Shown piece by piece: positions 12,477 through 18,739 of a stretch of DNA of 18,739 nucleotides. The position numbers and the translations under genes were made by a program. Every line of letters begins with the position of its first letter. The first letter of the stretch is position 1. The notes beneath the pieces were generated by a model, which saw nothing but the letters and a program-made list of their open reading frames with translations, was not told where the DNA came from and ran no database searches. The stretch covers positions 1 through 18,739 of the forward strand of contig JACDDX010000005.1 in NCBI GenBank assembly GCA_013816685.1, given 5' to 3'. The DNA comes from Gemmatimonadales bacterium. Lineage in GTDB: Bacteria; Gemmatimonadota; Gemmatimonadetes; Gemmatimonadales; GWC2-71-9.

Positions 12477-13133
12477 TCAGCGAAAACCGAATTCGCCGAG
12501 CAGCGGCACGAAACGGACGTCGCCGATGGTGGTGGTATGCACGTCGCTCCCGCGACGCACCACAAGCATCAGCGTCTGTGCGGCGCGGTCGCCGATCGGA
12601 ATGACCATCCGGCCACCCTCGGCGAGCTGCTCTACCAGCGGCGCGGGCACGTGCGGCGAGGCGGCCGCCACGAAGATGGCATCGTACGGGGCGAACGGCC
12701 GCCAACCCAGCGTGCCATCGCCCACGAGGACGGTGACGTTGCGGGCACCGGCCGCATCCAGCGCGCGCTTCGCCGCCTGCGCGAGTCCCGCGATTCGCTC
12801 CACGCTGAACACGCTGTCGACCAGCAGGGCCAGCAGCGCCGTCTGATACCCCGATCCGGTGCCGACCTCGAGGACCCGCTCCCGCCCCGTGAGCCCGACC
12901 GCCTCCAGGTAGCGGGCCTGCACCCAGGGCTGCGAGATGGTCTGCCCGCTGCCGATCGGGAGCGCAGCGTCGTCGTAGGCCCGATGCCGGACGCTTTCCG
13001 GAACGAACAGGTGACGCGGAACGGTCCCCACCGCGCGCAGCACCGCAAGGTCGCGGACGCCCTTCCGCTGGAGCGTCTCGACCAGTTGGGCGCGGTAGCC
13101 GCCGTAGCCGTCCCCTACTCCTCCAGCGACCAT
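12477..13133 (-). CDS. pcm: Protein-L-isoaspartate O-methyltransferase
   Basis: The enzyme methylates isoaspartyl residues that arise in ageing proteins, using S-adenosylmethionine, so that they can return to Asp. Family motifs are clear in 218 residues: VPRHLFVP (38-45), ALPIGSGQTISQPWVQARYLEAV (57-79), SAM motif I VLEVGTGSGYQTA (87-99), Glu112 in the second strand, GDGTLGW (138-144), DAIFVAAA (151-158) and the GGRMVIPIG strand (173-181). The ATG at 13133 overlaps surE by 19 bases and leaves a Gly-rich N-terminus; no better start follows, so I keep it. The surE-pcm pairing is common in Gram-negative bacteria, often near stress genes, and suggests a stationary-phase or stress survival role. 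Confidence 0.93.
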   Translation of the reverse strand: MVAGGVGDGYGGYRAQLVETLQRKGVRDLAVLRAVGTVPRHLFVPESVRHRAYDDAALPIGSGQTISQPWVQARYLEAVGLTGRERVLEVGTGSGYQTALLALLVDSVFSVERIAGLAQAAKRALDAAGARNVTVLVGDGTLGWRPFAPYDAIFVAAASPHVPAPLVEQLAEGGRMVIPIGDRAAQTLMLVVRRGSDVHTTTIGDVRFVPLLGEFGFR

Positions 13134-13864
13134 CCCCGCACCGCCTCGAGCAGGCCGTAGTTCGTCAGATCCATATGGAGCGGCGTCACCGAGATGCAGC
13201 CCTCGGCGACCGCCAGATGGTCGGAGTTCTCACCGCCGGTCCAGGTGATCGTGCCCCCCCCGATCCAGATGATTTCCCGTCCCCACGGGTCCTTCATTCG
13301 GGTGAGCGACTCCGAGAAGTAGCGACTGCCGAGCTTGGTCACCTTGATCCCCTGCAGCTCGCTTGCGGGCACCGGGGGCAGGTTGATGTTGAGCAGGGTG
13401 TCGCGCGGAAAGCGTTCGACCGCTACGACGCGGCGCACCAGGCTCACGAGTACGTCGCGATAGCCGGCCATGGTCTCGGGATGGCTCCCGGCGAAGGAGA
13501 TTCCGATGCCGGGGACGCCGAGCGTCACGGCTTCCATCGCGGCCGCCACCGTGCCTGAGTACAGCACATCCTCGCCCATGTTGGGGCCGTGGTTTACACC
13601 CGAAAACACGAAGTCCGGCTTCTCCGGCATCAGGGCCTGGAGCGCCAGCATCACGCAGTCGGTCGGGGTGCCGTCGATCTGCCATCCCCCGTCCGGGCGA
13701 CGGGTCGGCCGCAGCGGACGGTGCAGCGTCAGCGAGTGGGACGTGCCGCTCTGCTCCCGGTCCGGCGCGACCACGGTGACGGTGCCGACCTCGCGGCAGA
13801 CGTCGGCGAGCAGCGCGAGGCCCGGTGCGAGGATGCCGTCATCGTTGCTGACCAGGATGTTCAT
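13115..13864 (-). CDS. surE: 5'/3'-nucleotidase SurE
   Basis: SurE is a metal-dependent phosphatase acting on nucleoside 5'- and 3'-monophosphates and, in some members, polyphosphate. The 249-residue protein begins MNILVSNDDG with the metal-binding Asp8/Asp9. Ser39 in DREQSGTSHSLT and Asn91 in SGVNHGPNMGEDVLYSGT complete the usual metal site, and GTPTDC (65-70) is the family motif. It overlaps pcm by 19 bases and follows the MerR gene by 54 bases. No ribosome binding site precedes ATG 13864; instead TATCTT, a fair -10 element, ends eight bases before it (see the findings). Confidence 0.96.
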   Translation of the reverse strand: MNILVSNDDGILAPGLALLADVCREVGTVTVVAPDREQSGTSHSLTLHRPLRPTRRPDGGWQIDGTPTDCVMLALQALMPEKPDFVFSGVNHGPNMGEDVLYSGTVAAAMEAVTLGVPGIGISFAGSHPETMAGYRDVLVSLVRRVVAVERFPRDTLLNINLPPVPASELQGIKVTKLGSRYFSESLTRMKDPWGREIIWIGGGTITWTGGENSDHLAVAEGCISVTPLHMDLTNYGLLEAVRGWSLEE

Positions 13865-13872
13865 GCGGGGAC

Positions 13873-13878
13873 AAGATA
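13873..13878 (-). promoter_or_regulatory. Possible -10 element giving a leaderless or near-leaderless surE mRNA
   Basis: TATCTT on the minus strand fits TANNNT and lies eight bases before the surE ATG, where transcription would begin at or near the start codon. There is no recognisable -35 element at the right distance and no ribosome binding site before the ATG. The call is tentative. Confidence 0.25.
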
Positions 13879-13918
13879 GCGGGCCGGCTGGACCGGACGC
13901 GCGGCGAGGTGGCGGGTC

Positions 13919-14311
13919 TCAGGCAGAGCCGGATGCCGGTGGCGGGGCCTTGCCGTCGAGCAGTCCGACGATCTCGTCCACAGCGGCTCGGAGCTCCGAG
14001 ACCATCTCCGCCTCGAACGCACGGCGAGCGGTCGGACGCAGCTCGCCGCTCCGGCGGTACTGGTCGACCTTGGAGCGCGCGCCTTCGATCGTGTACTTCT
14101 CGGTGTACAGCAGGTGCTTGACCAGCATGATGAGCTCGACCTCGCGCCCCTTGTACACGCGGTTGCCCGAGCGGTTCTTCGCGGGGTGGAGAAACCGGAA
14201 CTGACTCTCCCAGTAGCGGAGCACGTGGGGCTTGAGATCGGTGAGCGCGCAGACCTCGCCGATCGAGTAGAACTCCTGCACCGGCACCGGCCGCGTCGGC
14301 GTCATCGCCAT
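13919..14311 (-). CDS. MerR-family transcriptional regulator
   Basis: This 130-residue protein has an N-terminal winged helix-turn-helix: EFYSIGEVCALTDLKPHVLRYWESQF (13-38) followed by the wing HPAKNRSGNRVYKGREVELIMLVKHLLY (42-69) and TIEGARSKV (74-82). It resembles the short MerR-like regulators with the YWE-KN-SG-RVY pattern seen in many Gram-negative genomes. The C-terminal part (90-120) is a coiled-coil-like helix for dimerisation, ending in a Pro/Ser/Ala tail. No effector-binding domain or metal cysteine cluster is visible, so it should not be called a metal sensor. Two starts are possible: ATG 14311, or ATG 14305, which would form an ATGA overlap with the gpsA stop at 14304-14302. Targets are unknown. 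Confidence 0.85.
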   Translation of the reverse strand: MAMTPTRPVPVQEFYSIGEVCALTDLKPHVLRYWESQFRFLHPAKNRSGNRVYKGREVELIMLVKHLLYTEKYTIEGARSKVDQYRRSGELRPTARRAFEAEMVSELRAAVDEIVGLLDGKAPPPASGSA

Positions 14312-15309
14312 TGTTCCGCCTTGAGGTCACGTGTCATGAGTTCTTCCACGCCGTCCCGTGCGGGTCTTCCCTCGAACAGCACCTGCCGGACCTTCTCGGT
14401 GATGGGCAGCTCCACGCCTTCGCGCGCACCGAGACGGGCGCCGGCCACCGACGCATTGGCGCCTTCGGCCACGCTGCGATGCTGCGCGCGGTAGTCCTCG
14501 AACGACGTGCCGCCCGCGAGCGCCACGCCGAGCGCCCGGTTGCGGCTGAGCGCACCGGTCGCCGTCAGGATCAGGTCACCCATCCCGGCAAGACCGGCAA
14601 AGGTGAGCGGCTCGGCGCCCATTGCCACACCGAGCCGGGTGATCTCAGCCAGGCCGCGGGTGATCAGCGCGGCCCGCGGGTTGGCGCCGAGCCCGAGGCC
14701 TTCGAGCACACCGGCGGCGATCGCGATGACGTTCTTGAGCGCCCCGCCCAACTCCACCCCCACGACGTCCCCGCTGGAGTAGATCCGGAAGCGCGGCGTG
14801 GAGAGGAGTCGCTGCGCGCGGAGCACGTCCGCCGGGTCGCGGGCTGCAACAACCACCGCTGTCGGCTGCCCCTCGCATACCTCCTGGGCGAAGCTCGGTC
14901 CCGAGAGCGCGGCCACTGCCGCCTGCGGCAGCGTCTCGCGCACGACGTCCGACATCAGGGCCAGTGTGTCGGTTTCGAGTCCCTTGGTGGCGCTCACGAT
15001 CAACACGCCCTCGGGCACCGCGTCCCGCACCCGGGCCAACACCGACCGGAGCGCGTGGCTGGGAGCCGCGGAGACGATGATCGGGCAACCGTCGATCGCT
15101 TCCCGCGGATCGGCGACCGCCACCAGATTGGGCGAGAGCGGCACACCCGGGAGGAAGAGCGGGTTCACATGGTCGCGGTTGATCCCCTCCACCACCTCGG
15201 CCTCGTACGCCCACAGCCGGACCTCGTGCCGTGCCTGCTTCCGCCCGACGAGATCGGCGAGCGCCGTTCCCCAGCTGCCGGCGCCGAGCACCGCGACCGG
15301 CGCCCTCAT
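14302..15309 (-). CDS. gpsA: Glycerol-3-phosphate dehydrogenase [NAD(P)+]
   Basis: GpsA reduces dihydroxyacetone phosphate to sn-glycerol-3-phosphate, the backbone for phospholipids. The 335-residue protein starts with the Rossmann motif VAVLGAGSWGTALA (5-18). SATKGLE (106-112) contains catalytic Lys109, LSGPSFAQEV (135-144) is family-specific, GALKNVIAIAAG (189-200) holds Lys192, and GDLILTATGALSRNRALG (244-261) is the C-terminal substrate motif. The ATG at 15309 overlaps the plsY stop as ATGA, which with the Rossmann start excludes the longer open frame extending upstream through plsY. Its product is the acceptor for PlsY, encoded immediately before it, so the pair forms a phospholipid-initiation unit. 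Confidence 0.96.
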   Translation of the reverse strand: MRAPVAVLGAGSWGTALADLVGRKQARHEVRLWAYEAEVVEGINRDHVNPLFLPGVPLSPNLVAVADPREAIDGCPIIVSAAPSHALRSVLARVRDAVPEGVLIVSATKGLETDTLALMSDVVRETLPQAAVAALSGPSFAQEVCEGQPTAVVVAARDPADVLRAQRLLSTPRFRIYSSGDVVGVELGGALKNVIAIAAGVLEGLGLGANPRAALITRGLAEITRLGVAMGAEPLTFAGLAGMGDLILTATGALSRNRALGVALAGGTSFEDYRAQHRSVAEGANASVAGARLGAREGVELPITEKVRQVLFEGRPARDGVEELMTRDLKAEQWR

Positions 15310-15923
15310 CCGCGCGCGGCCGGCGTACGGTGCCGGCCGAACCGGTTCTCGGTGCCCTTGAGCAGCCGGCCGATATTGGCCCGGTGCAGCCAGATGATCG
15401 CCAGCGCGACCAGCAGGTCGGTCCAGAAGAGCTCGCGACGCACGCCCGGCGCGAGCAGCAGCACCGCGACCGGGAACCACGCCGCGGAGACCACGCTCGC
15501 GAGCGACACGTATCCGGTCACCAGGACCAGCACGAGCCAGAGGCCCAGCGACGTGAGCAGTGCCAGGGGTGTGAGGGCGAGCATGACGCCGGCGGCGGTG
15601 GCGACGCCCTTTCCGCCGCGGAACCGGACAAAGATCGAGAAGACGTGGCCGAGGATCGCCACGATACCGCAAACGAGGGCGACGCGTACGCTGTCGGAAA
15701 TACGGGGCGCGAACAGCAGCACCGGTACCGCGCCCTTGGCAGCATCGAAGAGCGCGACCGGAACGGCGTAGCCCCAGCCCAGGACGCGGTAGAGATTGGT
15801 GGCGCCGAGGTTCCGGCTGCCGTGTTCGCGGAGATCGATGCCGGCGACGCTCCGACTCACGAGATGACTGGTCGGGATGGCTCCCAGGAGGTACGACGCC
15901 AGCAGCCAGCCGGCCGCGCTCAT
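15306..15923 (-). CDS. plsY: Glycerol-3-phosphate acyltransferase PlsY
   Basis: This integral membrane enzyme transfers an acyl group from acyl phosphate to glycerol-3-phosphate, the first acylation in phospholipid synthesis. The 205-residue protein has about five to seven helices and all three cytoplasmic motifs: GSRNLGATNLYR (35-46), GHVFSIFVRFRGGKGVAT (92-109) and HRANIGRLLKGTENRFG (180-196). Its ATG overlaps the der stop and its stop overlaps gpsA, so it shares one message with them. It needs PlsX to make acyl phosphate, which is not in this window. Confidence 0.96.
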   Translation of the reverse strand: MSAAGWLLASYLLGAIPTSHLVSRSVAGIDLREHGSRNLGATNLYRVLGWGYAVPVALFDAAKGAVPVLLFAPRISDSVRVALVCGIVAILGHVFSIFVRFRGGKGVATAAGVMLALTPLALLTSLGLWLVLVLVTGYVSLASVVSAAWFPVAVLLLAPGVRRELFWTDLLVALAIIWLHRANIGRLLKGTENRFGRHRTPAARG

Positions 15924-17248
15924 GCCCGCTTGGAACCCCGGGCGGTGAACTTGAGCCGGACCGGCGACCCGGTGAACGGCCAGACCGCGCGAAATCCGTT
16001 GAGCAGGTAGCGCTGGTAGCTCTCCGGCACATCGTCAGGACGGTTGCTGACGAGCGCGAAGGTGGGAGGGGCCGTGGCGATCTGCGTCGCGTACAGCAGC
16101 TTCACCTCCTCGCCCGGCTTCTGCGGCGGCCCGCTGCGTTCGATGAGTGAGGCCAGCACCCGGTTGACCTCCGCTGTCGGCACCCGAGCCGCCCGCTCGT
16201 CGGCGACTTGAAGAATGAGATCGAGAACCTGGCGGACGCGCTGCCCGGTCAGGGCGGACACATAGAGGAACGGGACGAACTTGAGGAATGGCGCCTTCTC
16301 GATTAACTCGTCCTGCCCGCGGCGAGCCGTGTTGGCATCCTTGCCTTCGACGAGGTCCCACTTGTTGACCAGCACGATGACCGCACAGCCGTGTTCCCAC
16401 GCCTGGGTGGCGATCCGGAGATCCTGGTTGTGCAGTCCCAGCGCCGCGTCCACCACCAGCAACGCGACTTCGGCGCGGTCGATGGCTCGTTCGGTCCGCA
16501 GGGTCGAGTAGAACTCTAGATCATCTTCAACTTTAGCACGGCGGCGTAAGCCAGCAGTATCCACGAACTTGAGGTTTCGACCTCGAAAGCGCAAGAGCGA
16601 GTCGATGGCGTCACGGGTGGTGCCCGCCTCCGGCGCCACCACATGGCGCTCCTCGCCCAGCAGCCGGTTGATGAGACTCGACTTCCCGGCGTTCGGCCGG
16701 CCGACGACGGCGACGCTGATAGCCTCATCGGCTTCGGCCGGTGCCCGCTCGGGCAGACGCTCGACCACGGCATCGAGCACGTCGCCGCTTCCCTTCCCCG
16801 TGCCCGCACTGACGCCGAGCGGTTCGCCGAAGCCGAGCTCGTAGAACGCGAACCGCGCATCGTCGGCCTGGGCCAGCTCATCGAGCTTGTTCACGACGAG
16901 CAGGACCGGGCGGCTGGTACGGCGGAGGCGATCGGCGATGGCCTCATCGACCGGGCTCACGCCTTCGCGGCCATCCACGAGAAACAGCACCACGTCCGCT
17001 TCCGCCAGCGCGAACTCCACCTGCTGGCGGATCGCGCGGTCCATCGAATCGCCCGAATCGGGCACCAGCCCGCCGGTGTCGACCAGCCAGAACTGCCGCC
17101 CGTTCCACTCGGCGTCGCCAAAGTGGCGGTCGCGGGTCGTACCCGGCCGGTCGGACACGATGGCGGCCCGGCCACCCAGAATACGATTGAACAGGGTCGA
17201 CTTGCCGGTGTTGGGCCGTCCAACGATTGCGACGGTCGGCTTGGTCAC
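15920..17248 (-). CDS. der: Ribosome assembly GTPase Der (EngA)
   Basis: Der is a double-domain GTPase needed for 50S ribosomal subunit maturation. Both G domains are intact in 442 residues: G1 GRPNTGKST (10-18), G3 DTGG (57-60) and G4 NKLD (120-123) in the first, and GRPNAGKSS (183-191), DTAG (230-233) and NKWD (295-298) in the second. The KH-like C-terminal domain follows from about 355 and ends with the family motif GSPVRLKF (427-434). The start is GTG 17248, overlapping the DUF512 gene's stop as GTGA and preceded by GAGGAG at eight bases, so translation is probably coupled to that gene. A C-terminal Lys/Arg tail is normal. Confidence 0.97.
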   Translation of the reverse strand: MTKPTVAIVGRPNTGKSTLFNRILGGRAAIVSDRPGTTRDRHFGDAEWNGRQFWLVDTGGLVPDSGDSMDRAIRQQVEFALAEADVVLFLVDGREGVSPVDEAIADRLRRTSRPVLLVVNKLDELAQADDARFAFYELGFGEPLGVSAGTGKGSGDVLDAVVERLPERAPAEADEAISVAVVGRPNAGKSSLINRLLGEERHVVAPEAGTTRDAIDSLLRFRGRNLKFVDTAGLRRRAKVEDDLEFYSTLRTERAIDRAEVALLVVDAALGLHNQDLRIATQAWEHGCAVIVLVNKWDLVEGKDANTARRGQDELIEKAPFLKFVPFLYVSALTGQRVRQVLDLILQVADERAARVPTAEVNRVLASLIERSGPPQKPGEEVKLLYATQIATAPPTFALVSNRPDDVPESYQRYLLNGFRAVWPFTGSPVRLKFTARGSKRA

Positions 17249-18522
17249 GTCGCGAACTCCTCGTCCAGCGCGTCGGCGAAGTCGCGCGACGGCCGGACGT
17301 CGAGTCCCACCGCCGCCGCCAGCGCATCCAGGGACATGCCATCGACGAACAAGCCATCGTCGTTGATTGCCTCGCCCGGCACCAGCGCCAGATCCATCGG
17401 CTGCGCGCCGGCGAGCGCGTCACGGATGGCGGCGCCCGGCAGCAGACCGGCCGTCGTCACGCGGGGCCCGAAGAGCGAGTTCACCACCGTGACCAGCTCG
17501 AACGATGCGCCGGTCTCGCGCGCGAGGGGGTCCAGCACCATCGGCATCAAGGGGCCCATCGCGGTGCCGGTGACTACCCCGATCCGCCTGCCCGCCCATT
17601 CGCGCACGCCGGCGGCACCATCGCTGATGCGGCGCTGCAGCCAGCGCACCGACCCCACCCCGTTCTCCACCTGATCGAAGTCATCGTACGCCTCCGCGGC
17701 CGGCAGCTCCACGGCCGCGCGGAGGTAGAGTTCGTCGGCCCCGAGCGCCCAGCGACGCCCCCGCTCACGCAGGGCGATGTCGGCGCGCTCATCGATGAGC
17801 GTCAGCGCCGCGCGACACTCTGCCTCGTTCGGCTCGCGCACCAGCTGATGCTTGCTGTATTCGGTGAGACCGACAGGCACGACCGAGCAGCCGATGATCG
17901 ACGGGCCGAACGCGTAGAGATCCGCGAGGGTCTGCCGCAGGGTCTCGCCGTCGTTGACCCCCGGCGCCATCACGATCTGCGTGTGAAACTCGATTCCGTA
18001 GTCGGCGAACCGGCGGAGCTGGGGAATGATCTCGGGCGCGGTCGGGTTCCGCAGCAGATAGCGGCGGATCGTCGGGTCGGTGGCGTGAACCGAGACATAC
18101 AGCGGGGAGAGGCGGTACTCGATGATGCGCTCGACATCGCGAGGCTTGAGGTTGGTCAGGGTCGCGAAGTTGCCGTAGCGGAAGGAGAGTCGGTAGTCGT
18201 CGTCCCGGATGTAGAGCACGTCGCGGAGGCCGTCGGGCAGTCCATCGACGAAACAGAAATCGCAGCGGTTGGCGCACCGGCGGATGCGCGGCGGCTCGAG
18301 CGACACGCCCAACGCCTCGCCCAGTGGACGCTCGATGTCGTACTCGATCTCCTGGCCGTCCGGCTGCCGCACATGCAGCAGGAACTCCTCGTCGGCGGTG
18401 AGGAATTCCCAGTCCAGGAAATCCTCCAGCTCGCGTCCGTTGACGGACACCAGTTCCGACCCGGCAAGGAGGCCCAGCTCTTCACCGATCGACGCGGGTT
18501 CCACTCCCGCCACCTTGATCAT
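17245..18522 (-). CDS. DUF512 family protein (PDZ-like plus radical-SAM-like cysteine motif)
   Basis: This 425-residue protein has three parts. Residues 1-60 look like a PDZ domain (IKVAGVEPASIGEELGLLAG, then LVSVNGRELEDFLDWEF). Residues 80-280 carry the cysteine motif RRCANRCDFCFVDGLP with Cys83, Cys87 and Cys90 in CX3CX2C spacing, as in radical-SAM enzymes that bind a 4Fe-4S cluster, followed by SFRYGNFATLTNL and YVSVHATDP. The rest is the DUF512 domain, with GRRIGVVTGTAMGPLM and VVNSLFGPRVTTAGLLPG. The family is widespread and often sits beside der; its reaction is not established. Of two in-frame ATGs, 18522 is preceded by GGAGG (18531-18527) and matches the family N-terminus, whereas 18537 has no ribosome binding site. 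The stop overlaps der. Confidence 0.9.
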   Translation of the reverse strand: MIKVAGVEPASIGEELGLLAGSELVSVNGRELEDFLDWEFLTADEEFLLHVRQPDGQEIEYDIERPLGEALGVSLEPPRIRRCANRCDFCFVDGLPDGLRDVLYIRDDDYRLSFRYGNFATLTNLKPRDVERIIEYRLSPLYVSVHATDPTIRRYLLRNPTAPEIIPQLRRFADYGIEFHTQIVMAPGVNDGETLRQTLADLYAFGPSIIGCSVVPVGLTEYSKHQLVREPNEAECRAALTLIDERADIALRERGRRWALGADELYLRAAVELPAAEAYDDFDQVENGVGSVRWLQRRISDGAAGVREWAGRRIGVVTGTAMGPLMPMVLDPLARETGASFELVTVVNSLFGPRVTTAGLLPGAAIRDALAGAQPMDLALVPGEAINDDGLFVDGMSLDALAAAVGLDVRPSRDFADALDEEFAT

Positions 18523-18526
18523 CCAT

Positions 18527-18531
18527 CCTCC
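18527..18531 (-). promoter_or_regulatory. Ribosome binding site that decides the ATG 18522 start
   Basis: GGAGG lies four bases before ATG 18522 on the minus strand. The spacing is short but usable, and the alternative ATG at 18537 has none. Confidence 0.5.
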
Positions 18532-18637
18532 GGTCATGGCCGTAGAGCAGCCACTAAAGATGGACCCGTGATCAGGTAAATTCCAGCCCGGCGTGAACTT
18601 CGCTGCTGCTCAGGAAGTATGTTGTGAGCCGTTCGCC

Positions 18638-18739
18638 TCAGACCGCCGTCGCGATGAGGCCGAGGAGCGCGTCGCCGTAGGCCGCGAGCTTCGCCGGGCC
18701 GATTCCCTTGACCCGGGAGAGCCCGTCACGGTCGTGAGG
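18638..18739 (-). CDS. C-terminal end of a RecQ-type helicase or other HRDC-domain protein (partial)
   Basis: The minus strand reads 33 codons from the window edge to TGA at 18640-18638. The residues GLSRVKGIGPAKLAAYGDAL followed by LGLIATAV match the end of the HRDC domain, whose helix-hairpin-helix-like core (V-GIGP-KL-YG-L-I) closes RecQ DNA helicases. Only this piece is in the window, so RecQ is the likeliest owner but other HRDC proteins cannot be excluded. A 115-base gap separates it from the DUF512 gene; that gap shows no clear promoter or terminator. Confidence 0.65.
   Translation of the reverse strand, partial: PHDRDGLSRVKGIGPAKLAAYGDALLGLIATAV

Noticed and set aside
15310..16032. 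Longer N-terminus of GpsA and other upstream-extended frames in the minus-strand operon
   Set aside because: The extension is read out of frame through plsY and der; the Rossmann motif starts right after the ATG at 15309.

Overview
The window is a gene-dense stretch of chromosome from a high-GC Gram-negative bacterium. An LptB ATPase points to an outer membrane with LPS-like lipid. The gene set and order (lptB-rpoN; DUF512 protein-der-plsY-gpsA-MerR; surE-pcm) resembles what I would expect in Gemmatimonadota or a nearby phylum. That assignment is inference; no 16S or other taxonomic marker is present. I see no mobile element, CRISPR array or phage gene.

The left half (1-9690) is one plus-strand operon-like run. 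It holds the tail of an upstream gene, a long-form LptB, sigma-54 (RpoN), then five genes for polyprenyl-phosphate-based glycan work: a CsbB-like GT2 with two C-terminal membrane helices, a GT4 glycosyltransferase, a UPF0104/AglD-type membrane protein, a YfhO-family GT-C-like membrane protein and a polyprenol-phosphate mannose synthase-like GT2. The run ends with diaminopimelate epimerase (DapF). Every junction either overlaps or has a gap of at most 3 bases, so translational coupling is likely.

A 237-base convergent intergenic region (9691-9927) contains an AT-rich island and a strong hairpin that looks like a terminator for the minus strand.

The right half (9928-18739) is all minus strand. 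In transcription order it holds the end of a RecQ/HRDC gene, a DUF512 radical-SAM-like protein, the GTPase Der, the acyltransferase PlsY, glycerol-3-phosphate dehydrogenase GpsA, a MerR-family regulator, SurE, L-isoaspartate methyltransferase (Pcm), a DedA-family protein, acylphosphatase, Apt, tRNA-Arg(CCU) and a YfgM-like membrane TPR protein. PlsY and GpsA supply the first steps of phospholipid synthesis, Der and perhaps the DUF512 protein serve ribosome assembly, and SurE and Pcm belong to stress survival and protein repair.

The most interesting content is the five-gene glycan cassette. It has the parts of a Gram-positive-type three-component glycosylation system (CsbB/GtcA/YfhO), but with a UPF0104 protein where GtcA would be, and it sits in a Gram-negative lptB-rpoN operon. 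The long N-terminal extension of LptB and the altered first cysteine motif of DapF are the next best leads.
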